From: Gammaproteobacteria bacterium
Lineage (GTDB): Bacteria > Pseudomonadota > Gammaproteobacteria > S012-40
Reading direction: 5' to 3'
Assembly (NCBI GenBank): GCA_029881255.1
Contig: JAOUMY010000016.1
Coordinates: 1 to 54,033 of the forward strand
Length of the DNA: 54,033 nucleotides
Position numbers and translations under genes: made by a program. Of this stretch, positions 8,593-18,142 are shown piece after piece; positions within the stretch are counted from its first letter, which is position 1, and each line of letters begins with the position of its first letter. Below the pieces are notes generated by a model. The model saw only the letters and a list, made by a program, of their open reading frames with translations. It did not search any database and was not told the DNA's origin.

Positions 8593-8889
8593 ATGAAACT
8601 AAGCAGGACGCGCCTTTTAAAAATTGCCGCTATTATCTTTTCCGCTTTCGGGGTATGTAGCGCCGCCCGCTATTTTATTTCGACATCTCCGGGCATCGCT
8701 GATCTTGAACTTGACTTCACGTCCGCCTATCCATTTTTAGCCGGAGATGGCGTTACGCCACTAAGTGGTATAACGTTAACACCGGGGGTGGTACAAGTTG
8801 TTCCAGAAATGGAAACCTGGGCAATGATGATTGCGGAGTTAGGTTTTATTGGGTGGAAGTTGCGACGTCGTCAGCAAAGATCCTCCTGA
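8593..8889 (+). CDS. Small PEP-CTERM-like protein with altered motif (VPEM)
   Basis: This 98-residue product starts at the ATG preceded by GGAGTAAGAAG. It has an N-terminal signal segment (KIAAIIFSAFGVCSAA), a short ~40-residue body, and the tail VPEMETWAMMIAELGFIGWK followed by LRRRQQR. The tail has the exosortase-signal layout of motif, hydrophobic helix and Arg cluster. It matches the common VPEPETWAMM..GLG..G...RRR form except that the second Pro of PEP is Met. It is unclear whether exosortase would cut it. The tiny body suggests either a reduced protein or a decaying PEP-CTERM gene beside the IS256 scrap. The only exosortase in view is XrtB at 20376-21239. Confidence 0.65.
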   Translation: MKLSRTRLLKIAAIIFSAFGVCSAARYFISTSPGIADLELDFTSAYPFLAGDGVTPLSGITLTPGVVQVVPEMETWAMMIAELGFIGWKLRRRQQRSS

Positions 8890-8938
8890 ACCGAAACTCA
8901 CATAGTGATGCATGTCGCCGGGTAGCGCGGCTTGTGCT

Positions 8939-10093
8939 TTAGCGCATGAACATCAAATTATAACGGAAACTCGGTTTGGTCCAGGTGGTTGCCTGACCGC
9001 AACCAGTGCCAAGCACCTGCGTGAGATTGCAGCCGTGGTCGTCGAGTGCTCCGTCGCTATCAACCCAGCTCCAATAAACAGTATCATCTCTTGTAGCGGT
9101 ACAACTTGACGTTGAAGCATTTGAAAAGGTCGCGCCGGTTCTACCGAAGTTGGTCCAGAAAGCACCATCGCCCGTTACTACTGCGCGGTCCCCCAAATCT
9201 CCACCACCATCAGATATCCCCAGGTTTTCACCATTCCGCCTATAGGTAATGATAGCGTTTACACCGCAAATACCTGTCCCGTCTTCATCGGCCTCAATAT
9301 TCCATAAGTTGCCAGGATTGGCTTTTACTTCGGCAATGATATCGATAATTCTCCCTCTTCCCCAATTACTGTCACGATCGGTACCGGCACTGAGGATTTG
9401 CGTCGCGCCGTTAGCAATCAAGGTCCGACAATCCTGAGAGGCCTGAAAGTCAGTGAATTGTGATATCGATTTTAAATCACCAACATTAACCTGCGCCCTT
9501 GCAAAAGGACTTTCCAGCGCGGTCTTCGATACCGCGTTGTCTCTATCGAATTTACCGCACAGCGTCCAACCACCACCGTTGGTGTCCATATCACAATAGA
9601 CCTTGAACGCATCCGCGTTGTCGCCGCCATTGGGATCGATAAAGTAACTACCGGAACCAAAGCTATCACCGGCATCCAGTATCGCCTTGCAACTTGCGGC
9701 GGCGGTGTGGCGGAACATGCCGAGGCGACTGCCAGTGCTGTTGTCCTCACACACGACTTTACCATCCGTGCCGATACCGGTTACCACCTGGCCCACACTA
9801 CAGGTATTACTCGCGGTTAACCTACCAACGGCGGACTCGTTCTGCGTCATCCTACCTTGGAGGTTGGTAATTGTGTTCGCACTATCGCCGCTGCTGGATT
9901 CGAGCGCGGTAATACGGTTGTTATTGTCGTTAACCCCTTCCTTCAGCACATCGAAGTTTGCATTCACATCGGCGGCCTTGGCAGTCGTCTTCGCTTCGAA
10001 CTGGTGGGGAATAGAAACCTCGCTGGCATCTATGGGGGAAGTAATCGCGAGAGTTACAATCGTGAACAGGCCAGACAGTTTAAGAAGCTTCAT
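8939..10093 (-). CDS. Secreted fibrinogen-C-like domain protein with coiled-coil stalk
   Basis: This 384-residue protein has a signal peptide (1-23, ending PIDASE). Residues ~30-95 are a heptad-like stalk (ADVNANFDVLKEGVNDNNNR). A small module CSVGQVVTGIGTDGKVVCED spans 98-117. From ~135 there is a fibrinogen-related domain: SCKAILDAGDS...GSYFIDPNG, FKVYCDMDTNGGGWTLCG, ending FRYNLMFMR. Fibrinogen-like domains usually bind acetylated or other sugars, so a carbohydrate-binding surface role is plausible. The C..G......DG.v.CE module recurs in the protein at 25280-26857. The start is supported by AAAGGGAT 7 bases upstream. It converges on the small PEP-CTERM-like gene with 49 bp between them. 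Confidence 0.75.
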   Translation of the reverse strand: MKLLKLSGLFTIVTLAITSPIDASEVSIPHQFEAKTTAKAADVNANFDVLKEGVNDNNNRITALESSSGDSANTITNLQGRMTQNESAVGRLTASNTCSVGQVVTGIGTDGKVVCEDNSTGSRLGMFRHTAAASCKAILDAGDSFGSGSYFIDPNGGDNADAFKVYCDMDTNGGGWTLCGKFDRDNAVSKTALESPFARAQVNVGDLKSISQFTDFQASQDCRTLIANGATQILSAGTDRDSNWGRGRIIDIIAEVKANPGNLWNIEADEDGTGICGVNAIITYRRNGENLGISDGGGDLGDRAVVTGDGAFWTNFGRTGATFSNASTSSCTATRDDTVYWSWVDSDGALDDHGCNLTQVLGTGCGQATTWTKPSFRYNLMFMR

Positions 10094-10237
10094 AAGATAA
10101 TCCCTTTACTCTTTCATACTTGGATATTTTCTGGTTTTTCGCACTCCTATAGTCGAGCATAGCGAAAAACGGTAGAGGGTTATAGTAACGCAATACTGAC
10201 CACAATCGAAAACTAAACTCTCACCCTAATTGACCAG

Positions 10238-11335
10238 CTAAATAGCGTAGCGTTGGAGCAAATTTTCGTACTGAATAAGTACAGCATTCCAAGTAAACTC
10301 CTGTTCAAACCTCTGCTGGGAAGCTTTCTTTAGTTCACTCACAAACTCGTCATCACTCAGCAGCCTATCTATCTGTGACTCACACTCGTTGGTGTCTTTA
10401 AAATAGACAGCCCCACCCTGGACCACCCATCGATTATATTTGTTATCGTGTGCAAGCACTGCTGAACCGGCTCCCATTGCTTCCACCAACGAAGGATTCG
10501 TACCACCTACTTGATGACCATGTATATAAAAACGTGCACCGTGGCGCAAGGCTTGTACGGTTGGCTTATCGTAAATAGCTCCAAGGAATACCACATCATC
10601 ATTTGCGGCAGTTATCACTTGTTGATGGTAAGAATTGTCATCGTCAAAGCGACCTAATATGACTAACTTACATGCACGCTCCTTGCGAGAAAATGCCGTC
10701 ACAATTTCGAGAATAGAATTCTCCGGCTCGGGTCGAGCAATTACTATAGCGTAAGGAATATTATCGAGCCCGCAGTGTCTGAGCACTTCTGGATCGCTTG
10801 TATTAATAGATTCCGCACCATAGGCAATAGTCGTAATCTTTGAAGCACTCACATTGCGCTGTAAGTGCCTATTGATTTCTGGATGGTCCGCAATCAAATG
10901 TGTACCAAACCAACTACCGAATTTCTCATTTAACCAGAACCATGTCTTAATCGGTGTCGACCACTTCGAACGCCGCCATTCGATGCCGTCCATATTGATA
11001 AGATTGGGAATCCCTTTGATGCGATAGAGGAGATTAAAAATGGCAGTGTTATAACCCAACGTCAGGACAAGTTGACTCTGTTTCAGACTATGCAAGACAC
11101 ATTTGAAATCAAATATCACCGTACCGAGCGCGCCACCTTGCTTTACGGGGATATGGATAAGATGGATGCCGTTCCATTCGGATTCCCGGTAATCGCCGCT
11201 GTCCTCTTGACAGTAGACGGTTACGGCCCACCCTTTGTTTACAAGATAGAGTGCGAGATATTCTGCGAAGGTTTCGAAGCCGCCGTGGGCAGCGGGGATG
11301 CCGCGGATTCCGCTGACAATTATAGTTCGTGACAC
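10238..11335 (-). CDS. Glycosyltransferase, DUF1972 type (rhamnosyltransferase-like)
   Basis: This 365-residue protein has an N-terminal DUF1972 domain (TIIVSGIRGIPAAHGGFETF, then AEYLA...V.VYC) as in rhamnosyl- and related transferases of capsule or O-antigen loci. A GT4-like Rossmann fold follows, with the nucleotide-sugar region GGTNPSLVEAMGAGSAVLAH. It starts at GTG, with AAGG about 11 bases upstream. It is cytoplasmic and would add one sugar to the lipid-linked repeat unit. It is the last gene of the eps cluster in transcription order, 71 bp after the next glycosyltransferase. That gap contains a run of nine G. Confidence 0.85.
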   Translation of the reverse strand: MSRTIIVSGIRGIPAAHGGFETFAEYLALYLVNKGWAVTVYCQEDSGDYRESEWNGIHLIHIPVKQGGALGTVIFDFKCVLHSLKQSQLVLTLGYNTAIFNLLYRIKGIPNLINMDGIEWRRSKWSTPIKTWFWLNEKFGSWFGTHLIADHPEINRHLQRNVSASKITTIAYGAESINTSDPEVLRHCGLDNIPYAIVIARPEPENSILEIVTAFSRKERACKLVILGRFDDDNSYHQQVITAANDDVVFLGAIYDKPTVQALRHGARFYIHGHQVGGTNPSLVEAMGAGSAVLAHDNKYNRWVVQGGAVYFKDTNECESQIDRLLSDDEFVSELKKASQQRFEQEFTWNAVLIQYENLLQRYAI

Positions 11336-11387
11336 GGACTCAGCGCCTTACTAATTCGCATAAGCCAATTAATTGTCATTTCTCTTG

Positions 11388-11396
11388 CCCCCCCCC
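11388..11396. repeat. G9/C9 homopolymer between glycosyltransferase genes
   Basis: There are nine consecutive C on the plus strand (G on the coding strand), between the stop of the 11407-12612 gene and the start of the 10238-11335 gene. Such tracts can change length by replication slippage. Confidence 0.9.
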
Positions 11397-11406
11397 AATC
11401 AACAAC

Positions 11407-12612
11407 TCACACATTCTCGAAAATCTCTTTTCTATAAACGCCCATTAATTTTCTGTAAAACACTTCCTCGCTATAATTCTGTTCCACCTTTTCTATTGCC
11501 TTTTTCTCCATCACTTCTACCTCACTCTGATTATTAACAACCCATGTCATCTTTTCGAGAATTTCCTTAGAATTTCGGCCGTCAACAAGAAACCCATCCT
11601 CACCATCCGCCACTATCTCGGTAATACCGCCCCTTTTGCTAGCAATTGGAATTGTTCCTCTTGCCATCGACTCTACCACCGATAAGCCAAATGGTTCTTC
11701 CCAACGGCTGAGTATAATACTTGCCTTAGCGTTTCGAATAAGCTCGTCGAGATCATTACCAGACTTGAACCCCACTATCTCCAAATTATCAAGGACCTCT
11801 TTTTGCTTAACTTCTTCCATTTTTTTCTTTTCGCTTCCCTCTCCTACGACTAATATCCGATATCTACTTTCTCTAGCCAAATCGAGAATTTCACTGGTTC
11901 CCTTTTCCCTTTCTACCCGACCAAAAAATAGAAAATAGTCACTCTTTCTTCTTTCCTGCCTCCCCAATGAAGATGTAAAATTCGGCACGACAGTGATTCT
12001 CTCAGCCTCGATTCCTGCCTCAACATGTTTCATCTTTACATATTTGCTTATCGCAATAAATCGATCTATTCCAGTATTAGAACCTAAATATCTCGATATC
12101 ATTGATTCAACCACTGAAAGAAGCGATCGTACAACCGATCCTCGATTACATCTATGATAGAGACAATAGAAATAATTCCCTGTTATACACTTATCGCAAT
12201 AACTCTCATTTCTATATAAACGATACACCGGGCAAAGCAACTTGTATTCATGTAACGTCTGCACAATTGGTATTTTTCTACTTTTTACTTCTCTAATGAT
12301 AGATGACGTCAGCTGGCCGTAGTAAATATTAAGATGAACTATGTCTATCTTTTCATCCCTAAGCAAACGGTTTATAGAGGTTCTCGCGGAAAAAGAATAG
12401 CAGTAGTTAACAACATCTCTTATACGAGGATTTTCAAAGTTAACTCTTTTTGGGAAATACTTTTCGTACTTCGTCTTCAGATTTTGCTCATGCTCAGCAA
12501 CGAAAGGTATAGGATTATGACCGTTTTTTTTAAGTAATTCGCACAGCTCTACAAGATACCTATCAGACCCACCTACAATCCGATAATTTTGCCCCACCAC
12601 TAACACGTTCAT
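11407..12612 (-). CDS. GT4-family glycosyltransferase
   Basis: This 401-residue GT-B glycosyltransferase has an N-terminal acceptor domain beginning MNVLVVGQNYRIVGGSDRYL. A Cys-rich insertion (C.KC...Y.YC...C) lies near residue 140, and a C-terminal donor domain contains FFGRVEREKG and RWEEPFGLSVVESMARG, the E-x7-E signature of GT4 enzymes. It is soluble or membrane-associated in the cytoplasm and presumably extends the exopolysaccharide repeat unit. Codon use is strongly AT-biased, like its upstream neighbours to xrtB and unlike epsD/E/F/G. The donor sugar cannot be told from sequence. Confidence 0.85.
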   Translation of the reverse strand: MNVLVVGQNYRIVGGSDRYLVELCELLKKNGHNPIPFVAEHEQNLKTKYEKYFPKRVNFENPRIRDVVNYCYSFSARTSINRLLRDEKIDIVHLNIYYGQLTSSIIREVKSRKIPIVQTLHEYKLLCPVYRLYRNESYCDKCITGNYFYCLYHRCNRGSVVRSLLSVVESMISRYLGSNTGIDRFIAISKYVKMKHVEAGIEAERITVVPNFTSSLGRQERRKSDYFLFFGRVEREKGTSEILDLARESRYRILVVGEGSEKKKMEEVKQKEVLDNLEIVGFKSGNDLDELIRNAKASIILSRWEEPFGLSVVESMARGTIPIASKRGGITEIVADGEDGFLVDGRNSKEILEKMTWVVNNQSEVEVMEKKAIEKVEQNYSEEVFYRKLMGVYRKEIFENV

Positions 12613-12712
12613 ATGCTATTTTCTTATCCCTTTTTCAAACAACATTCACATCAATCTTTTGCTAACGGATTAAAATCACTCTTAATCTCACTCAAATGCA
12701 ACTAAATATTAA

Positions 12713-13711
12713 CTAGGGTGAATATCCAAGTCTTACCATAGTCCGCTCAAACAACGCTTCCACTTCACGATTTAGCTTTGGAATTGGTCTCGGATTGTTT
12801 AAGTAAACACTTTCGCTTGCATATTTCAACACATTTACATCCATTTCTAGCTCGCAAAATTCCATGATTTTGTTTAAAACCACCTCTGGGTTCAATGTCA
12901 ATTCCTCATATCTAACCCTCATGATTAAACCGGGATACTTTTCAAAATAATTCAATCCCTCATTCATTGTAACTATCCACTCGATAGCGGCCTTATCTAC
13001 ATCTTTCAAGTCTTCATCCTTCAAGCTAGCCAGAGTTTTATACTCTATTCTTGAATCTATCAATTGACTTCTTAGATAGTTCCATTTTGCATCATTAACA
13101 CCCCACCAATTTTCTTTCTTTTCACTCGTTAGACTACCCTTTTCTACGGACCATTTTTCAATTGACTTAATCGCATCAATTCCATTTCTCTCTATAAAAA
13201 GAAACTTCGCGTTCGGGAATATATTTAACAGGTATTCCACCCTAAATATCATTTCTGGATACTTATCTACTATCCTCGAGGAACGCACTATATATGAATA
13301 CCATCCATATAGTCTTTTAGCCTTGATTCGCTTACTGTCAGTTAGATCGTCTTCACGTAGTACATATTTTGCACCACATGAAGAATAATTCGAATTTACG
13401 TCCTGTCTTTTATCCACCCTCTGCCAGATGGCTTTTGGCTCGTTCAAGAATCCCACATCGCGATGCAACGACAACATCACCCCTAGCAATGTTGTTCCTG
13501 ATCTCCCTAACCCCGTTATGAAAATTGGATTTTCAATGTAATTAGATATTTCCTTTTTAGACAACACCCAGAGAACTAAATTGACAACAGGATTAAACCA
13601 TCTTCCTTTTGTCGTGAGTGGCCGTCCCTCGAAAAAAGCATAGCTAACCAACCGTCGTAACACCGCCCGCCATCCATATTTAACATAATTTCTATCTACT
13701 TGTGCTACCAT
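12713..13711 (-). CDS. Sulfotransferase-family protein (PAPS-dependent)
   Basis: This 332-residue protein carries the 5'-phosphosulfate-binding loop ITGLGRSGTTLLGVMLSLH and the 3'-phosphate site FLFIERNGIDAIKS in the usual order and spacing for the sulfotransferase_1/3 fold. It therefore probably moves sulfate from PAPS to a sugar hydroxyl. Its place inside the exopolysaccharide cluster points to a sulfated polymer (inference). PAPS synthesis genes are not in this window. It lies about 100 bp downstream of the flippase-side genes and is AT-rich like them. Confidence 0.8.
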   Translation of the reverse strand: MVAQVDRNYVKYGWRAVLRRLVSYAFFEGRPLTTKGRWFNPVVNLVLWVLSKKEISNYIENPIFITGLGRSGTTLLGVMLSLHRDVGFLNEPKAIWQRVDKRQDVNSNYSSCGAKYVLREDDLTDSKRIKAKRLYGWYSYIVRSSRIVDKYPEMIFRVEYLLNIFPNAKFLFIERNGIDAIKSIEKWSVEKGSLTSEKKENWWGVNDAKWNYLRSQLIDSRIEYKTLASLKDEDLKDVDKAAIEWIVTMNEGLNYFEKYPGLIMRVRYEELTLNPEVVLNKIMEFCELEMDVNVLKYASESVYLNNPRPIPKLNREVEALFERTMVRLGYSP

Positions 13712-13797
13712 TTACTAATTTTCCATATTTATGAGCAATTCAATAGATAAGATTTGATGGGATAACTTATATCGATCACCAATCTAGAGTAACGCAC

Positions 13798-15327
13798 TTA
13801 ATTATTTACCGACTGCCCCTTAAACCTTATTATGGCTTTCAATGTCGCCAATTGTGCATTATCGAAATACTTCATTCTCCACAAAACCAACAGAGAAGAA
13901 ATACTACACACGGCCGCAACAATTATGTCAATAATCATGTTCCCCTTTACTAACTCTATTGTCGTTAACACTAAGAATGTAACCAACACCAACTTTGAAC
14001 TTCCACTCCAGTCACATCTATACTTCGTGCCGTAATTGGAAACCATCTTCATAGAAAAATAGTTGGATATCACAAGTCCCACAACATTAGCCACTACTAC
14101 ACTCATCGCCCCATACTTATTAATAAAAGGTATTGCTAATAAAATAGACAATGAAAGCGCAACATTGGTATACACAAATATCTTATAGCGCTCCAGAATC
14201 TGAGCAGCCATTTCAACTAAAATTCGTTTTGTTTCAAACAATAAAACCAATAGAAATAGTAAAAGCAAATTTATCGCGTCAGATCCGTATTTACCTTCCG
14301 TCAAACTATAGACAATTGATTCACCAATGGACGAAATCCAAATTGCCAGAATCAGCAGAACAATAGAATTAATTTTTAACAAAATATTAGAAGTATTCAC
14401 TACATTACTCATATCTCTATCTTTTACATAGCACGCAATTGAATATGTGCGAATAACACCAAAGAGAAACTGCACCGGGAGATATCTTCGAAAAATATCA
14501 ACTATCGCTTGCGAAAGCCCTAAACTTGCAACTGATTCACCATTGCTATAATGTGAGAAAACCAACCGGTTAGATGAACTTCCATACATCAAGACAAGTA
14601 CATTCTGTAAGTATGCGGTTAACATAAAATAAAGCATTCTCTTAATGTTACTAAAAAACCAATAGAACTCCATTTTTTTGTTTCTATTTTTTGGATATAA
14701 AACGAAAGCCAGCCCTCCTATCATAACGATCATCGATATCGTATCACCTATGATATCAGCAACTATAACGTCTAGAAGACCTACTTCCCCAGACTTTAGA
14801 AAATACAAGAAACACAATATCTTTATTAACGCCCCTAAAAAATAGCCTAGCTGCGCTATACCTTGCGCTAAAAGTGTTTCAAGTATTTGAAACACCATCT
14901 GTTGAATTACACGCAAAACAATAACCAGTATATAGATTCTAAATTCTTCCTCAAAGGCACCAAACGTGAATTTTTCAGTAAATTCGCCCGCATAATAAAG
15001 AGCTACAAGAGCAAATGCGACAAGAGTTGTAATTCGAAAAACTCCGAGCAACAAAAGCACGCCTCGAAGTTCGCCGTCTTTTTTTATCGAATACAACTCA
15101 GGAACGTAACGCAGGAAGGCATGAGCTATACCGAATCCGGAAATAACAGCAATCACCTCGATCAACGCATTAAATACGGTATACGCGCCATATTCCGCCA
15201 GCGACAACTCTCTTACAAGCAGCAGAATTAACAACAAACCCAATGATGCGGACAAAACTCTACCGAATAAAAGGAATCTGGCACTTTTAAGCACATCGGA
15301 TTTTTTATACCTATCGAAATCTTGCAT
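13798..15327 (-). CDS. Wzx-type polysaccharide flippase (MATE-like/MVF superfamily)
   Basis: The protein is about 509 residues with some 12-14 hydrophobic segments. It begins MQDFDRYKKSDVLKSARFLL, then FGRVLSASLGLLLILLLVRE and LSLAEYGAYTVFNALIEVIA, the usual start of O-antigen/exopolysaccharide translocases. It would flip undecaprenyl-linked repeat units across the inner membrane. I start it at the ATG at 15327, because a longer frame (to 15420) would overlap the preceding glycosyltransferase by about 50 bp and lacks conserved sequence. The chosen start has only a weak ribosome-binding site (AAGGG about 17 bases away), so the exact start is uncertain. Confidence 0.85.
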   Translation of the reverse strand: MQDFDRYKKSDVLKSARFLLFGRVLSASLGLLLILLLVRELSLAEYGAYTVFNALIEVIAVISGFGIAHAFLRYVPELYSIKKDGELRGVLLLLGVFRITTLVAFALVALYYAGEFTEKFTFGAFEEEFRIYILVIVLRVIQQMVFQILETLLAQGIAQLGYFLGALIKILCFLYFLKSGEVGLLDVIVADIIGDTISMIVMIGGLAFVLYPKNRNKKMEFYWFFSNIKRMLYFMLTAYLQNVLVLMYGSSSNRLVFSHYSNGESVASLGLSQAIVDIFRRYLPVQFLFGVIRTYSIACYVKDRDMSNVVNTSNILLKINSIVLLILAIWISSIGESIVYSLTEGKYGSDAINLLLLFLLVLLFETKRILVEMAAQILERYKIFVYTNVALSLSILLAIPFINKYGAMSVVVANVVGLVISNYFSMKMVSNYGTKYRCDWSGSSKLVLVTFLVLTTIELVKGNMIIDIIVAAVCSISSLLVLWRMKYFDNAQLATLKAIIRFKGQSVNN

Positions 15328-15368
15328 TTGGAATGTATTTCGTGCCCTTACCGGATTTTTAATTAAAC

Positions 15369-16577
15369 TTATTTGTATATATTTTCGTATATATTTTCCC
15401 ACGTGAACTTGTTTACCCATTCGGATGCACGTTTACTCAACTTATCAAGTTCACTCGGGTCATCCATAAGATCGCTCAGATGTTGAGCAATATTCCTGGT
15501 AACTTCTTCCTCCGACATATTCTTTATGTCGATTAGTCTTCCTACACTCTCATTCACCGTCACTCCTGGCCCTCCTGAGTCAAACGCGATTACCGGCAAT
15601 CCGTGAGACATACCCTCCAGAATTACAAGCCCCCCCGAATCTCTCAAGGCCGGGACAACCATGAGATGACTTTCCCTATAGATCTCATATAGCTCCCTTC
15701 TACTCTTCCATCCTAAAAACAAAACTTCTTTACTAAGGTCTCTTGATAACACCAACTCCTTCAGGCGATCCATAGACAATCCTTCACCGACAATATTTAG
15801 TACAAACGGCAAACCACTCTTCTTTAGCTGATACATGGCATCGATCAGCAGGTGAACTCCCTTACAATCAATTAATCTTCCTGCATAAATCAGTCGAAGG
15901 TTACCTCCGCTTCTATATCTCGACTCTCCAGAGTTCCGAGCATCCAGACCTTCAGAATTAATGGCCAACTGAATTTTTGCCTTTGAGCGATATCTCCTAG
16001 GTAATGCATCCATACACTCTTTCGATGTGACAATTATCTTATCTGCAGAAGCAAAAGTTAGATGCATAAGCGGATCAACTTTTACAGTGAATATTGCAAT
16101 GTCTCGAAACGCTTCCAGTAATTTCTGCTTCATGCCGAAAGACAATCTAAGTTTTCTCGGTATTCGGTCCGCGCCACCAACTGGCCCGAAATAGAATGGT
16201 TTACCTAGCAACCCTAAGAAGCTTGGCTGCCTAAGCGAAACCCATGTAACGTGGTGAACGATATCGAAATCTCTCGTTTTGTCTATGCGATACGCATGTA
16301 TCAGCGCAAGTAATTGCCAAAAGTAGTAGTATAGATGATTCCTTTTGCTTATCTTAGAGGTAACTTTTGCCACGAAGGGAAAATCTACATATTGAAAAAT
16401 GAGTCTTTCTGATAGCGCTGGATCTATGAATCGGTCAATTCGACTACGTTCTGTAGTTCGCGTTAATACGACAACGTCATGACCTTGCTTTGCAAGATTC
16501 ACGGCCCACTGCCATCCGACCTCCCTGTCAGAACCATAATTTGGCGCACATGCGAAGGCAGAGACCAGAACTTTCAT
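15369..16577 (-). CDS. GT4-family glycosyltransferase
   Basis: This 402-residue GT-B protein starts MKVLVSAFACAPNYGSDREV GWQWAV, typical of exopolysaccharide GT4 enzymes. The donor domain has LIYAGRLIDCKGVHLLIDAM and DSGGLVILEGMSHGLPVIAF, the catalytic E-x7-E region. The C-terminus ends ENIYENIYK, where a 12-bp unit is duplicated in tandem. Its ATG overlaps the stop of the upstream glycosidase-like gene by 4 bp (ATGA), showing translational coupling. Donor and acceptor sugars are unknown. Confidence 0.88.
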   Translation of the reverse strand: MKVLVSAFACAPNYGSDREVGWQWAVNLAKQGHDVVVLTRTTERSRIDRFIDPALSERLIFQYVDFPFVAKVTSKISKRNHLYYYFWQLLALIHAYRIDKTRDFDIVHHVTWVSLRQPSFLGLLGKPFYFGPVGGADRIPRKLRLSFGMKQKLLEAFRDIAIFTVKVDPLMHLTFASADKIIVTSKECMDALPRRYRSKAKIQLAINSEGLDARNSGESRYRSGGNLRLIYAGRLIDCKGVHLLIDAMYQLKKSGLPFVLNIVGEGLSMDRLKELVLSRDLSKEVLFLGWKSRRELYEIYRESHLMVVPALRDSGGLVILEGMSHGLPVIAFDSGGPGVTVNESVGRLIDIKNMSEEEVTRNIAQHLSDLMDDPSELDKLSKRASEWVNKFTWENIYENIYK

Positions 16578-18142
16578 TTGACTAGCCCTTCTCCGACCTT
16601 AAACAAATAGGTAGTAAACGAATTCGCAGGAAGAACTATTGACGCCTGACCTTGTGAGCCAAACTCCAATATTGATTGTTCATCTCGCATGATTACACGA
16701 TTTTTCTTTTGAAAAGAATTCTCGTCATACGGATTTTTTGAACTTACAAAATATTTTTTTGCTTCCAGCTTCATTTTCACCAATTCAGGCATCACTAGAG
16801 ATATTCTTGCCGGCGAGTTCTTTCGATTCACAAACATTACACTAATTTCGCCTAATTCGTTTCCCATTGATACAGCGTTTATATCGTACCCACCTTTGTA
16901 TATTGGTATCGAATTTTGTTTAATACTTGTTTTGTGGAGTTTGACGAATAGACCCTTCTGAAAAACTCGATATACCCAATACACAACGTTTGGATAGATC
17001 TCATCGGATAATTCATCTAATGGAAAGAGCTGCCAAGGGCCTTCAGCACCGAGAGAATGCCACATCGCAGCTTTAATTCCTGCGATGGGGAGCAGTGAAA
17101 GCAGAAAGTCGGCCGTAGAAATACCACCTCTTAGATTACCTGTATTCGGCCAATACTTTTCCCAATTCTTAGTTTTTTCTCCTTCTGGATAACGTGCATG
17201 CTCGGTGATATATAGACTGGCCGGCACAATTCGTTCTTCTATTCTACTCATGGATGTAACAACCGAGTTAATCTCACGCATAATTATTGGAACAGTGAGC
17301 CCATCGTAATATGTGTGCAATGAAAAGTTTTTCGTTTCTTGATCAACTAACTTTCGCAGATTGTAATTGAACTCTTTTGCTCGGCTTTCACCTCGCAACA
17401 TGTCGTTCCAAGGCGATGTAGCTGTATGCACAATTAAAGTTACTTCCCCGTATTTTTTGCTAATTGACTTTCTAATTCTGTTAACTCGAGAAGCATATTC
17501 ATCTGCCCTCCATGCGTTTTCACCATGATCTGTTTCATTCCCTAATTCAAATAGCCTTGTTTTACCACAATATTCATTGTTGCAGTTGTACGGAGTTCTT
17601 GATTTGTGCAAATATTCTAAAAGTGACACATTAACGTTTTCCGCCTCCTCAGCGCTCCAATCCCTTTTTCTAGTTCCAGTGATATTTAGATTTATGATTG
17701 ATTCGCCCCCAACTGTCGCCACAAACTCTTCGAATTCGCCTATTCCAAATAAACATTTTTCGTAGATATGAAATTTTGCATGTTGAAACTTTCTCTTTTT
17801 CCGATCACCAATTGCCAGATACCACTCATATGAATTATCTCCACCTGAATAGCGGTAGACAGCGCCGGGAAAATGACTAAGATAATCTATAAGCGACTGC
17901 CTTACCCTATCCTTTCTCCAGTATGCCTTTTGAAAATTGTACCAAGAAATGCTAAATCCGATAAATGCATTAGGGTTATCAACGGTTTGATAGTTTGCTC
18001 TAGATACTGCTACTATTGCATCGACAGAGCCACCAACTTCATTTGAAAAAACTGCTTTGGAGTGAAATATGCTTCCCAACAATATACCTAGCGCCGAAAC
18101 AACAGAGACTATTCTTTTAACAAAATATTTCGCGCTGTTCAT
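16574..18142 (-). CDS. Exported GH51/GH-A-like glycosidase
   Basis: This 522-residue protein has a signal peptide (residues ~10-33). The body resembles clan GH-A hydrolases: RLFELGNETDHGENAW has the N-E pair in which Glu would be the acid/base, and LYITEHARYP has a Glu in the position of the nucleophile. AAMWHSLGAEGPWQLFP resembles the substrate-pocket wall of alpha-L-arabinofuranosidase-like enzymes, and a C-terminal beta-sandwich follows. I infer a periplasmic or secreted glycosidase or transglycosidase that trims or remodels the exopolysaccharide; many eps loci carry such an enzyme. It overlaps both the upstream polymerase and the downstream glycosyltransferase by 4 bp, so it is firmly embedded in the operon. 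The family assignment is tentative. Confidence 0.65.
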   Translation of the reverse strand: MNSAKYFVKRIVSVVSALGILLGSIFHSKAVFSNEVGGSVDAIVAVSRANYQTVDNPNAFIGFSISWYNFQKAYWRKDRVRQSLIDYLSHFPGAVYRYSGGDNSYEWYLAIGDRKKRKFQHAKFHIYEKCLFGIGEFEEFVATVGGESIINLNITGTRKRDWSAEEAENVNVSLLEYLHKSRTPYNCNNEYCGKTRLFELGNETDHGENAWRADEYASRVNRIRKSISKKYGEVTLIVHTATSPWNDMLRGESRAKEFNYNLRKLVDQETKNFSLHTYYDGLTVPIIMREINSVVTSMSRIEERIVPASLYITEHARYPEGEKTKNWEKYWPNTGNLRGGISTADFLLSLLPIAGIKAAMWHSLGAEGPWQLFPLDELSDEIYPNVVYWVYRVFQKGLFVKLHKTSIKQNSIPIYKGGYDINAVSMGNELGEISVMFVNRKNSPARISLVMPELVKMKLEAKKYFVSSKNPYDENSFQKKNRVIMRDEQSILEFGSQGQASIVLPANSFTTYLFKVGEGLVK

